A stretch of DNA of 64,000 nt from Silene conica (lineage: Eukaryota > Streptophyta > Magnoliopsida > Caryophyllales > Caryophyllaceae): contig CM055318.2 in the NCBI GenBank assembly GCA_029255685.2, positions 7,259,001 to 7,323,000 of the forward strand. Reading direction: 5' to 3'. The translations under genes and the position numbers were made by a program. Positions 55,291 through 64,000 of the stretch are shown one piece after another. Position 1 is the first letter of the stretch; every line of letters starts with the position of its first letter. The notes beneath the pieces were generated by a model. That model made no database searches and was not told the DNA's origin. It worked only from the letters and a program-made list of their open reading frames with translations.

Positions 55291-56520
55291 TAAATGCACG
55301 TGATAACCGCGCTTGATAACATTGCAGTTTCTATTCTGCTTGCAACTTCTTGTCATCTAGGGCTTCCAACTCCGCCAAACGCATCTTATCATTATCATTA
55401 CTTGTAGGCTCTTCCTGAATGACAACTCTCGAGGATTGAATTTGAAGTTCTAATGACAACACGACTTCAACTCCATACACCAACGCATACGGGTTCTTTT
55501 GAGTGATGTCTTGTACGTGGTACGATAGGACTATAGTGCCTCATTAATTGTCTTATGCCAATCACGTTTTGACTTTGCCACCACTTTCCTCAACAAGTTT
55601 CATAGTGTCTTGTTAAAAGCCTTAGCTAAGCCATTCACATGAACATTGTACATTGATGACATGTATTGTTTAAATTTGAACTTTTCGACCAAATTTGTCA
55701 TCAACTTGTTAAAAATGGTTTGCCAGTATCAGTTATGATGCGTTGTGGTACACCATACCGATTTGAGTGCGAATGAAATCAACAACAATTTCCTTTTTGA
55801 CCTCGCGCACATTGCTTCTGCCCACTTTGAGAAATAGTCATGTGCAACTAGGATGTATTCATGCTCATTGGATGCTTTTGGAGTTATAGGTCCTCCTACA
55901 TCTTGCCCCACATTTCAAAGGGCTTTGATGAAATGGTAAGACGTAAAGGCTCTTGTTTGAAACTTATATTGAACTCACAAGCAGCACATTTCTTTGCAAA
56001 GTCCCTGCAATCTTGCACCATGGTTGATAGTACCCCATTCTGTTCACACGAGCTTCGTACATGGTTTCGCAGCTTGAATTTCACCAAGACATCTTAGCAA
56101 TTGTCGGAGGAAAGACCGTTTGTAAAGAGGCCCCATATAATATATGATCCTTGGAGCACGACTACGAATCTACACTTTATGTTTAGGGTCACGAGGAACA
56201 TTTGATGTTCCAAGAAATCGATGATAGGTTGACGCCAATTGTCATCATCGATTTGGTAAACGCTAATCATGTTAGATGGCTCTGCAATTTCTCCACCTTC
56301 TAAAAGCGGTACTGCCCAGCGCCAAACTGGAATTGTCGTGACGTCCTCTGCCCCAGTGCCAAAGTGGCCGCAAGATTAACAAGCACATCAGCCATCTTAT
56401 TGACACTTCTTGGCACATGTCCGATATGAACATTATCCAACTTCTTAAGTCTGGCCAAATGGATAAGTCGTGAGCACTGGTCCACCAGATGTAGCGAAGT
56501 ATGCATTTCAGGGTCACGTA
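55070..56520 (-). pseudogene. Ty3/gypsy RNase H-integrase fragment
   Basis: Minus-strand order: an RNase H tail (HVPRSVNKMADVLVNLAATL, about 56340-56400), the integrase zinc region (CRDFAKKCAACEF, about 55970-56010), the integrase core (GPITPKASNEHEYILVAHDY, about 55830-55900) and the integrase C-terminus (KWDGPYVVEEVYTTGAYKIV, about 55130-55220). Several frameshifts and stops separate these, so it is dead. Upstream RT is absent: at about 56520 the sequence changes to unrelated GC-richer DNA. It runs into the right arm of the inverted repeat. Confidence 0.85.
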
Positions 56521-57654
56521 ATGTGGTTCTCGGGGTCGTGCATGTAGAATGGTTTGTGGGTGGGGGGAGAAAGCATTTGTATTGTGTCGGGTCCGAGAAG
56601 TGGTGTAGTGGTGTGGACAGGGTTTGGGCCGGTGGAAATTTATTGGGTTGGTTTAGGTTATGTGGAATGTAGGGGGAGGGGTGCGTGACTTGTTGGGTAG
56701 GAGGATGCTTGGGGGATTTTGTCATGGAAGGGAATAACAATTTCGTGAAATGTGACATGTTGGTGGCAAGTAAATTCCAATTAGCGAATACTGAGGGATT
56801 TGCCAGCAAATACTCAAAGGAGAGAGCATCAACACTTTCATCGACAATTACACGTAGCCAAGTCGAGACACAAGTAGCCACGATCAAAGAAGTAGGCAAG
56901 AATCTCACTAGGGGTGGATCTTGGTTCGAGTTTGTGGATCGATGAAGGAAGGTGGGGATAACATAGACAACCGTCGACATAAAGGTAGTTTGAGATAGAG
57001 GCGTTGTGTGGGAGAGATAAGATAGTTGGCTTTACCCGGGGTGATATTGTGGAGATAGGTGTTCGGAGGGGCATGGGACAGAGTGAGCAAGGGTACAAAT
57101 GATATTGTTTATAGTACGGATTTTTCTTTTCGCTTTTCCTTTTACTACTATAAGTGTGGGGGCAGGAGAATTAGAATTGAATGACATTGTTATTAAAAAA
57201 AATGTGTGAGAGGGCGTGTTGTGAAATATGTGAGTGTTATCCCAACAACATTCGAGCCTTAGTCCCCAAATGATTTTGGGTCGTCGAACATGAATTATCC
57301 TTTATCACCCACGGGTGTGATCGCACACCTCAAAATGCGAAAATATAGAATAGTAGTGAAAAACAAATGAGGAGTGAACCATAATGCAAAAGTCAAGATA
57401 AACTTATGGGTTTGAAAATCGAAGCCCGAATTTTTTTTATAAAAACTTAGAATTTAAATCGAGAATAAAGGTTAAGATGATTTTTGAAATCGAAGTAAAA
57501 CTTAATGGTCGGAATACCTTAGAAGTAAACCAAGTATTATTATATAGGAAAGTTGTCGTGTAATAAATCCAAAAAAACAAATGATTTTTTTTTAAAAATT
57601 AAATAAAAACACGATAAATATTTCCAATAACAATAGATACTAAAAATCCACATG
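56521..57654. other. Unassigned sequence left of the RTE fragment
   Basis: 56521-57100 has an open minus-strand frame rich in Pro, Ser and Thr that runs into the RNase H fragment at one end. It is probably transposon debris, perhaps a different element, without a recognisable motif. 57100-57650 is AT-rich; nothing seen. Confidence 0.4.
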
Positions 57655-57780
57655 TATCATTTCCCTCCATTGTGCCCTCTCCGTCACCATTTCCTCTCTA
57701 GGCCCAATAAATCTCATATCATGTTCTATCACTTTCAACCATGTCTGTTTCGGTCTCCCTCTACCCCTACCGACCATTAT
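57655..57780 (-). pseudogene. C-terminal scrap of an RTE-type LINE
   Basis: About 40 codons on the minus strand read GRGRPKQTWLKVIEHDMRFI, then EEMVTERAQWREM. This GRPKxTW...DM...A.xRAxWR signature is the end of RTE-family LINE proteins in plants. Everything upstream is missing, as usual for 5'-truncated copies. Confidence 0.75.
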
Positions 57781-57859
57781 CAATTATCACATTGAAAATT
57801 TTAATTTTCATATTAAATTGAGTGTGAATGAGACTCCAAAACAATTTCTATTCTATTCT

Positions 57860-60096
57860 ATTCTATTCTTAACATTATCAAATGCATGATGTGGATGGCA
57901 TCAATTTGTTTTTCATTGCAGGATTTCCATGCACTTAAACGATGTTGCTCTGGACCAGATGCAGAGGCGAAGATGCTGAGAGGAGGGACAGACCTAGACA
58001 CGGTTCCTGTTGGCTTTTGCGTAGTGAATATTTTAAACTTGAGGCGAAGTGTTCAAATTTTGGCTTCTTCTCCTCCAAATACGGGGTGGAAAGTACCTCA
58101 AGTGATTCTGTTTAGTTGCAGTATGTTTCTACTTTCTAGATCATAGCTATTGACTTGAATATAGGTAATACTTGTTGACTTTTGAGAGATTCTTTAAGTT
58201 TGTGCTTGATTCTTACTTTCCTGGCTGTTGGATCTCACTTCTTATTCTTTTATGCTGTGCTGCAATTTCTATGTCAGCTACCTCTGATTAGCGATTAGCT
58301 CACTCAACTGTCAACTGACGATATCTGTATCTCCCTCTGAGTTTAATTTGCTGTCGTGATTTAGGTGAAAAATGAGAAGAATGTTAAAAGAACGGTCATG
58401 AACAGCATTCTTATGTCTCCTGATATCTGCAAATATATCGGAAGCAACATATCCAGACGTATGTCTTTTCAAGTCCTTGACGAAAACATGGTTTTATCTC
58501 ATATTGGGATTTGGGATCAATGCAGCAGCTATTGTTTTTTAATGATTTACGGAGTATTTTCTAATTTGATATCTGCAGGTTACAAAGAAGTCACGAGCTG
58601 TATTAACTAATAACCAGTCAGGACTCAGGAGCCCTTTGATATGCATAATTATGCCAACATTGCGAATGTTGTGTTCCTATGTTTTCACGGTGCCAGGGAA
58701 TTGCTGTATATTTGCTTCATTTGGACTCGCAGATTGTCGCTACATAGGTACCACATTTCCTATATCTAAAACCTCTCTTCCTAACTGTATTGCTTTCTTA
58801 GCACAATAAGTGCATGGTGTCAATTATTTTAGAATTTGACACAAAAACTCAGGCTGGTGTATGCTAGCATAGTTTTCACCTTTTCACCCGATGCAGAGAT
58901 TCTCACCGTGCTTATATTACTTTTGAGATAAAAGATGCGGTAGTATTGGTCCTTATGGCCCCCTTTACACACAAAAAAAATATTAATATGCTGCGTGTTA
59001 GGTAGGGCTAGCTATTATAGTAATTGAGTGGCGGGCTACTCACGAGTCATGACATGGGTTTGAAACATCAACATGACAACATCAAAAGTCAAAACTAGTC
59101 CCTTTGAACTGTAAACATAAAAGGAAATTATAGTACACATTTCCATATCAAAGCATTTCAGTCCGTACTTGTTAGATTTCATAGATTACATACAGTATTC
59201 ACCTGGTTATAAGCTATATCCGTTGGTAAGATGTGATAGTTTGTTAATTACATGCTATATCCATGGATATCATGCGAAATATTGTCAATCGGAGTACATG
59301 TTTACTTCCTCCATCTGGTCCTTTGTGTACATACATCTTCGTTGTGTCAGTCAATTGTGTACGTTTCTGTTCTTGGTATATTTTGATGATGTGCAGTGAC
59401 TTATCCTGTAATGTTCTACTACCTACTCATGTAAAATATTCCACAAAGTGATCTATTTCTTGTGTTCTTACTTCTTAGTCTCTGTGTCAAAAACATCTGT
59501 AAAAAAAAAGCGACGGAGCGAGTGTAACACGTAGAAGTAAGGCATACGTAATATGCAGCAAATATTCACAGAATATAATCGTCATAGAAAGTGAGACTGA
59601 TAGACTGATAGCAATGTTCCACTTAACTCCAGCTAGTCAATTCTTATTTCGGAATAGTTTTCCATTGCTGAGTTGGTCTTCTACTTTTTCCCATTTAACT
59701 TTCCTTTCCGGACTCTCAAGTCTTTCTTTCTTTATATTTCATAATTGCATTGTGGAATTGCTTGATGTTACATCCTTATTTCTGGTTTTTTTTGGTTTAT
59801 GTGGGCATGTGACAGTAGGTAGACAACTGCACATGAACTAAGTAAATACAGTTTGGTATTTTTATCAAACGTGAAAATGCAGCTATAAATTTGATTTGTC
59901 TCATTCACAATTCTCTTAACATCAAAAGTAGTTCTCCTTCCAATGCTAATGCTTGAGAACATCCATGAAATTTCCCATCAATTTCTACCTTGAGTGCTCC
60001 TAGTTATACAATATATCACCTGAATGCACTGGTTCTTGCAGGACATCAATCTCTTATAAACAGTCTAAAAGCACGAAAAAGGTTCTTGACGTGACG
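57860..60096 (+). repeat. Right duplicate of the CXE upstream region
   Basis: Matches the left block in order. 57870-58140 corresponds to 18280-18740, 58481-58840 to 19477-19830, and 58840-60096 to 19830-21110. The left block has an extra 700-bp insert (18770-19469) holding the truncated CXE start; the right block instead has 58140-58480, including an exon-like stretch KNEKNVKRTVMNSILMSPD after GATTTAG. A 5' flank TTCTTGCAGGACATCA precedes the CXE start. Confidence 0.8.
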
Positions 60097-61107
60097 ATGG
60101 CCCATGAGAGAAAAATTGTTGATGAGGTCTCTGGTTGGCTTAGGTTATACGATGACGGTTCAGTGGACCGTACTTGGGTTGGACCGCAAGAAGCCAAGTT
60201 CATGGTCGATCAAGTTCCATCCCATGAGGATTATGTCGATGGAGTTGCGGTCCATGATGTGGATCCTATAAAGGGTCCTCGTGTCCGCATCTATATCCCT
60301 GAGACAAGTTTCAAGGAGGGCCAGGATGATTTCAAGCTGCCCATAATTCTGCACTTCCATGGTGGTGGATTTTGCATAAGCCAAACAGATTGGTTTATGT
60401 ATTACACTGTTTACTCCAAGCTAGCGCAAATGGCTCAAGCAATTGTGGTGTCGGTCTACTTGCGACGAGGACCCGAGGACCGGCTACCAGCCCCAATTGA
60501 TGATGGGTATGCAGCCCTCCTTTGGCTCACATCCTTAGCTCGTTCCGAAACCCATAATACATGGCTCTCTAATAAGGCCGACTTTGGTCGAGTTTTCTTA
60601 ATCGGGGATAGTTCAGGCGGTACCATGGTCCATGAAGTGGCATCCCGAGCCGGAAAAACTGATTTAAGCCCAGTAAATCTAGCTGGAGCTATACCCCTCC
60701 ACCCAGGTGTTACCAGATCCACGAGGAGCCGGTCCGAGATAGAAATGCCTCAAACCCCATTTTTAACACTAGACATGGTAGACAAACTCTTGAGCCTAGC
60801 ATTGCCAATAGGGAGCAACAAAGACCACCCAATACTGTGTCCGATGAGCGAGGCAGCCCCGCCGTTAAGTGAGCTCAAGTTGCCTCCAATTATGTACTGT
60901 GTAGCTGAGAAGGATCTGCTCATTGACACCCAGATGGAGTTGTATGAGGCCTTACGGAATGCCGGAAAAGAGGTGGAGCTTTTTATTAGCTATAACATGA
61001 CACACTGCTTTTATCTCAACAAGTTGGCCGGTGATCATGACCCTGATACCAAGCTCCAAACTGAGAAGCTCTTTGAAGAAATTGTTGATTTCATAAAGAG
61101 GCATTGA
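60097..61107 (+). CDS. Carboxylesterase of the plant CXE family (right copy)
   Basis: 336 residues, same length and catalytic layout as the copy at 21111: HGGGF 88-92, Ser172 in GDSSGG, Asp273, His303 in NMTHCF. I chose the ATG at 60097 (MAHERKIVDE) because it aligns with the other copy; the GTG six bases upstream is not a eukaryotic start. Differences from the left copy are scattered and mostly conservative (for example VDQVPSHED for VDLVPSHEN, LHPGVTR for LQPGVTR), with no stop or frameshift in either, so both appear functional. The substrate is unknown. A SINE sits in its 3'UTR, and the TVP38-type gene starts 1.8 kb downstream on the same strand. Confidence 0.95.
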   Translation: MAHERKIVDEVSGWLRLYDDGSVDRTWVGPQEAKFMVDQVPSHEDYVDGVAVHDVDPIKGPRVRIYIPETSFKEGQDDFKLPIILHFHGGGFCISQTDWFMYYTVYSKLAQMAQAIVVSVYLRRGPEDRLPAPIDDGYAALLWLTSLARSETHNTWLSNKADFGRVFLIGDSSGGTMVHEVASRAGKTDLSPVNLAGAIPLHPGVTRSTRSRSEIEMPQTPFLTLDMVDKLLSLALPIGSNKDHPILCPMSEAAPPLSELKLPPIMYCVAEKDLLIDTQMELYEALRNAGKEVELFISYNMTHCFYLNKLAGDHDPDTKLQTEKLFEEIVDFIKRH

Positions 61108-61240
61108 CGTAGATTTCTATTTTCTAGTATTTTCCGAAATAATTGACGTTGTACTAGTGTATTGTTCATGTGGCCTATCATGCTATCCTGTAGACTGTAG
61201 TTTGGTTTTTATGTCGATTTGGCTTTGATTTGACCATGTT

Positions 61241-61495
61241 TTTTTTTTTTTTTTGGTAACGAGGGAACCCGCAGCCGCTACCTTCGGTGCGCACTAGGTA
61301 AACCCTCGGGTATATGTAATAGCCTGCAAACCACATACACCAGGTAAGCCACCCGAGGGTGACAGACTCGAAGTCTATTTAGGCATGGACTCGGGACAAG
61401 AATGCTCCACAAGATTTTGCTCTCGAGGAGGCTTGAACCCGGGTCTCCTGGGACTTTCACCCAAGTTTTAACCACTAGACTCCACCCTTGCGGGC
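61241..61495 (-). mobile_element. tRNA-derived SINE in the CXE 3'UTR
   Basis: A perfect 14-bp duplication GATTTGACCATGTT flanks it (61227-61240 and 61496-61509). On the minus strand it begins with a tRNA-like promoter: A box TAGTGGTTAAAAC (61465-61477) and B box GGGTTCAAGCC (61430-61440). It ends in an A tail, seen as a T run at 61241-61254. Length is about 255 bp. It is absent from the left copy's 3'UTR, so it inserted after the duplication. Confidence 0.95.
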
Positions 61496-61515
61496 GATTT
61501 GACCATGTTGTCGTG

Positions 61516-61521
61516 AATAAA
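61516..61521 (+). terminator. Poly(A) signal AATAAA of the right CXE gene
   Basis: GTGAATAAAAC aligns with the left copy's signal at 22267; the SINE now separates it from the stop codon by about 400 bp. Confidence 0.6.
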
Positions 61522-61666
61522 ACTGGTATCCGTTTCAAAATGAAAACGGGTTAATATCCATATATACGTTACAGACTTTATATTTTTCCTAGGCATCCTT
61601 TCTTGTCCCATTTACTAGACTTTGACCCCGTTCAAAGTTTTGGACAATATCGTTGTTTTAAACGAT

Positions 61667-61861
61667 CACAAATTCTTATTTGCAACGGCACTATCCGTCG
61701 CAAGCTTGTGACGGATATCGTTTCCTCTCACAAAATACCCACTTTTTCTCTTTCTCCAACACTATTCATGTGGTCCCCTTTCTCCACTAACTCATTTTCT
61801 ATCCATTTTATCTGCAAAATATCCGTCACAAATAATGACCCGTCGCAAACAAGACTTACTA
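61667..61861. mobile_element. MULE-type MITE with TTGCGACGG ends, copy 2 (195 bp)
   Basis: Flanks TTAAACGAT (61658-61666) and TTAAACAAT (61862-61870) match at eight of nine. The sequence matches 23183-23378 in reverse orientation along its length. Confidence 0.88.
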
Positions 61862-61869
61862 TTAAACAA

Positions 61870-62690
61870 TATTGTATATGCCATTTTTGTTATTTTGAGA
61901 TGTGCACGCGGTATTCCATATTTGTAATTTCAGACCAATTCTTTGTACTAATACTATCTATTTACGAATTAAGAGTGAGCAAAATCACGAATCTAATTTT
62001 AATTTTTTTCATCTCTTTTAACACGGGATTTAAAAACCGATTTCCAAAAGGGTTTTTATATATGGTTATACACTCATCCGTCATCACTCATCACACACAA
62101 GCATTTTTGGTTGAGGTTCAACTCTATTGGATCACTCATGCCTTACCAAATACGTAGTAACTACCGCTATATTTACATGTGAAACGATTTTAACTAGGAG
62201 AGACGGTACTAAGTTATTGAAAGACCAATCTTTAGTATTTATTTATTGCTTTTTGTGACTCTTTTAGTATTGATTGTGACCCTATAAATTCATACCTATT
62301 TTATTACCTTAGTACCATTTTTTCTTATAGTTGCCAAACGGTCTTTTAATAAATTTACTATAAAAGCTTAAATTACAATTATCACACACAATAAGGTGTT
62401 TTACACAAAAAAGTCTACTTTTACTAATAATGTTCGATACTTTCTTTTCCTTACTTTTGATTAAAATATTTTTCGTAAATAAATACAAAATTGAAATTCA
62501 ATCGACACGGAAAGAGTATATAATTTGACTCAAAAATTCTAGAATAAGACGGTCTCACCCCGTGAGTCGATCTATTTTTATAATAAATTTACTCATCTAA
62601 TATTAATAAATGAGTTTTCTTTTTATAGAATGAGACCGTTTTATAGGTGAGACTGTCTCAAATCATTACTAAATTTGATTTGACCATAGT
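61870..62690. other. Intergenic between the right CXE and the TVP38-type gene
   Basis: AT-rich; a TATTGAGAT and GAGACCGT/ACGGTCTC pair near 62540-62660 forms an inverted motif (AGACGGTCTCACC and GGTGAGACTGTCTC), perhaps a short MITE. No gene seen. Confidence 0.45.
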
Positions 62691-62924
62691 CCCCATCAAA
62701 TTGTACCAAGACCACCAAGGGCACCAACGATCTAAAACTCTCTTGTCTGTTTTCCCCATCCCCAATAAACAACCAAAAAAACACAAATAAAAACACACTT
62801 CAACAAATCCCATTTCCTCTTGATTTACCGCGTAATCCAATTTCCCAACGTTGTTACACAAATCACAATCCAACCCTCAACATCATCTCAGATTTACAGA
62901 TCCCACGCACCTTCTTCCTGAAAA

Positions 62925-63232
62925 ATGGGGTGGAAATTATGGGGAGCAGCCATTGTTGGAGTAGGAATAATGATAGGAGGAAGAGGGGTAAGCAAACAAT
63001 ACGGGTTAGATAAAGATGAAATTATTCGGGTTTTCGGGGTATTATCGGATCGTTTAGGAATATGGGCAATACCAGTTTATGTTGCGGTTCATACTTTAAC
63101 TTTGGCACTTTGTTTGCCGTATGCTGTTTTCTTTGAAGCTGGTGCTTCTCTTCTTTTTGGGTTTCTTCCTGCTATTCTTTGTGTGTTCTTCGCTAAGATC
63201 CTTGCCGCTTCTCTTTCATTTTGGATCGGCAG
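62925..63232 (+). CDS. TVP38/DedA (VTT-domain) membrane protein, exon 1 (partial gene)
   Basis: Exon 1 encodes 102 residues plus two bases of the next codon. A hydrophobic segment lies near the N-terminus (WGAAIVGVGIMIGG). From about residue 45 comes the start of the VTT/SNARE-associated Golgi domain, with hydrophobic segments and motifs FFEAGASLLFGFLPAILCVF, AKILAASLSFWIGR. Family members are multi-pass membrane proteins of the secretory pathway or plastid with lipid-scramblase-like roles. The donor CGGCAG|GTTCGG at 63232/63233 agrees with the conserved FWIGR boundary; reading past it gives intron-like sequence. Later exons lie beyond 64000. The start codon context AAAAATGGGG is shared with the pseudogene at 50324. 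Confidence 0.88.
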
Positions 63233-63514
63233 GTTCGGCTTTATTTTGTTTTGTTTTGTGATAGCCTAATAGGTATTTCTCCGTCCCGGTCATTTGTTTA
63301 CCTTTGATTAGAATACATCGTATATTCGTATTAAAAGTTAACAAATGAATGAAATTATTGGCAGGTAGTTTTTTGGGTATGGATTTTGTCTTGTTAAGGT
63401 TGATGCCTTGATGGGGTGATTAGAATTATGGCTTGTTATTATTAGCAGTGACGGAACCTGGATTTGTTGTCACGGGTGAGAAATTGGATTAACTGGTAAT
63501 GCAATAGTAGAAGA

Positions 63515-63533
63515 GGGGGGGGGGGGGGGGGGG
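63515..63533. repeat. G19 homopolymer
   Basis: Nineteen consecutive G on the plus strand inside the intron. It can form a G-quadruplex and is prone to sequencing error. Confidence 0.85.
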
Positions 63534-63619
63534 TGATTTTAGGGGACGAATTAGTAATGCAATAAGATCAGCTAAACTAAATTTCGAGTTTTTTAACTAA
63601 AATTTTCAATGTTTAGGAA

Positions 63620-63819
63620 CAAAGTGTCTTGCTTGTGACGTAATATCCGTCACAAGCTGAAGACGGATATTTTCCTCTCACTATAAGGCAAGTGGGAGGG
63701 CAAGTGAGGAGGAAATGGAGCACCTATGGATATTGGCACTTGCGTATTGTGAGAGGGCACTATCCGTATTCAACGTATGAGTTATGACGGATTGTGCATG
63801 TCTTCAATGAGAATTTGTG
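63620..63819. mobile_element. MULE-type MITE with TTGCGACGG-like ends, copy 3 (200 bp)
   Basis: Perfect 9-bp duplication GTTTAGGAA (63611-63619 and 63820-63828). It shares the end GTCTTGCTTGTGACG and the inverted AATTTGTG end with copies 1 and 2, plus ATCCGTCACAAGC, but the middle differs. It lies in the intron of the TVP38-type gene. Confidence 0.88.
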
Positions 63820-64000
63820 GTTTAGGAATTATTATTAGGAAGGCGACTACTCTTGATGGCCCATCTGGTTCTATTATTGACTGTTAGAGGTCCTAAATTA
63901 AATTACTAGTTGCAAATAATAATAATCTTATTTCATCGTGTTTTTGTGCAGTTTTTATAATAGTTGCGGGAAATGAGTAAATAACAAATGTAGAAAAATG

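Larger units (their letters stand above)
63233..64000 (+). other. Intron 1 of the TVP38-type gene (runs off the window)
   Basis: Starts GTTCGG. It contains a run of 19 G (63515-63533) and a MITE (63620-63819). No second exon with the expected continuation is seen before the window ends; a TTTGTGCAG acceptor-like site near 63942-63950 is followed by stops in the required frame. Confidence 0.65.

Noticed and set aside
60091-60096. Upstream GTG as start of the right CXE (two extra residues)
   Set aside because: GTG is not expected as a plant start, and ATG at 60097 aligns exactly with the paralog.
61241-61495. A functional tRNA gene suggested by the A and B boxes
   Set aside because: The boxes belong to a longer body ending in an A tail with target duplications, and no cloverleaf with acceptor stem is evident; it is a SINE.
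1-64000. Endogenous virus sequences (for example pararetrovirus movement or coat proteins)
   Set aside because: I looked for virus-type polymerase and movement motifs outside the LTR elements and LINEs and saw none.

Overview
The window is nuclear DNA of a flowering plant, very probably a eudicot; I could not fix the family. It is AT-rich, has spliced genes with GT-AG introns, and carries plant-type mobile DNA: an Athila-like Ty3/gypsy element primed by tRNA-Asp, a TRIM, an L1-type LINE with RNase H, MULEs with FAR1-like transposase, hAT and Tourist-like MITEs, and a tRNA-derived SINE. Most of the 64 kb is transposon; only three host gene models look intact, one of them cut by the window edge. 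All homology calls are read by eye from translations.

Host genes. Two near-identical intronless carboxylesterase (CXE) genes lie at 21111-22121 and 60097-61107, and a third, truncated CXE start lies at 19395. A TVP38/DedA-type (VTT-domain) membrane protein begins at 62925, with only exon 1 inside the window. A broken copy of that exon lies at 50324. The order CXE then TVP38 occurs twice, so an ancestral two-gene block seems to have been duplicated. The pair is 1.8 kb apart in the right block. In the left block it is 28 kb apart, because transposons filled the gap.

Layout. 1-10 kb: intergenic DNA with a 550-bp hAT MITE (2177-2726) and a roughly 440-bp tandem repeat (6.4-8.9 kb) holding a small MULE (7139-7888). 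10.1-14.2 kb: an LINE with a restriction-like endonuclease, on the minus strand, sitting inside an (ATT)n microsatellite within a further copy of that repeat. 15.6-16.2 kb: a second hAT MITE. 18.3-22.3 kb: left CXE block. 22.6-24.3 kb: three small DNA transposons. 26.8-28.4 kb: a solo LTR. 28.5-29.7 kb: a dead RRP6-like exonuclease copy. 29.8-41.3 kb: a 5'-truncated L1 LINE split first by a TRIM (30067-30692) and then by a full 8.08-kb Athila-like element (31502-39579, TSD CTACT). 43.8-50.1 kb: a 6.3-kb MULE with transposase, OTU protease and a plant-mobile-domain gene. 50.3 kb: TVP38 pseudogene. 51.0-51.3 kb: Tourist MITE. 51.7-56.5 kb: Ty3/gypsy wreckage including a large inverted repeat. 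57.7 kb: RTE-LINE tail. 57.9-63.2 kb: right CXE-TVP38 block with a SINE in the CXE 3'UTR.

Most notable signals: (1) the Athila-like family carries a repeated module of two 12-mers (GGTCGACCGACC or its reverse complement) set 21 bp apart, in the LTRs, the gag coding region and the 3' non-coding region alike; (2) the big MULE carries two long near-perfect palindromes made of about 35-bp units, one in the transposase intron and one next to the plant-mobile-domain gene; (3) the Athila-like element has gag and protease but no reverse transcriptase or integrase, yet its LTRs look identical, so it moved recently, presumably with enzymes supplied in trans; (4) an RLE-type LINE in a plant has (TAA)n on both sides, recalling Dong/R4-type targeting.
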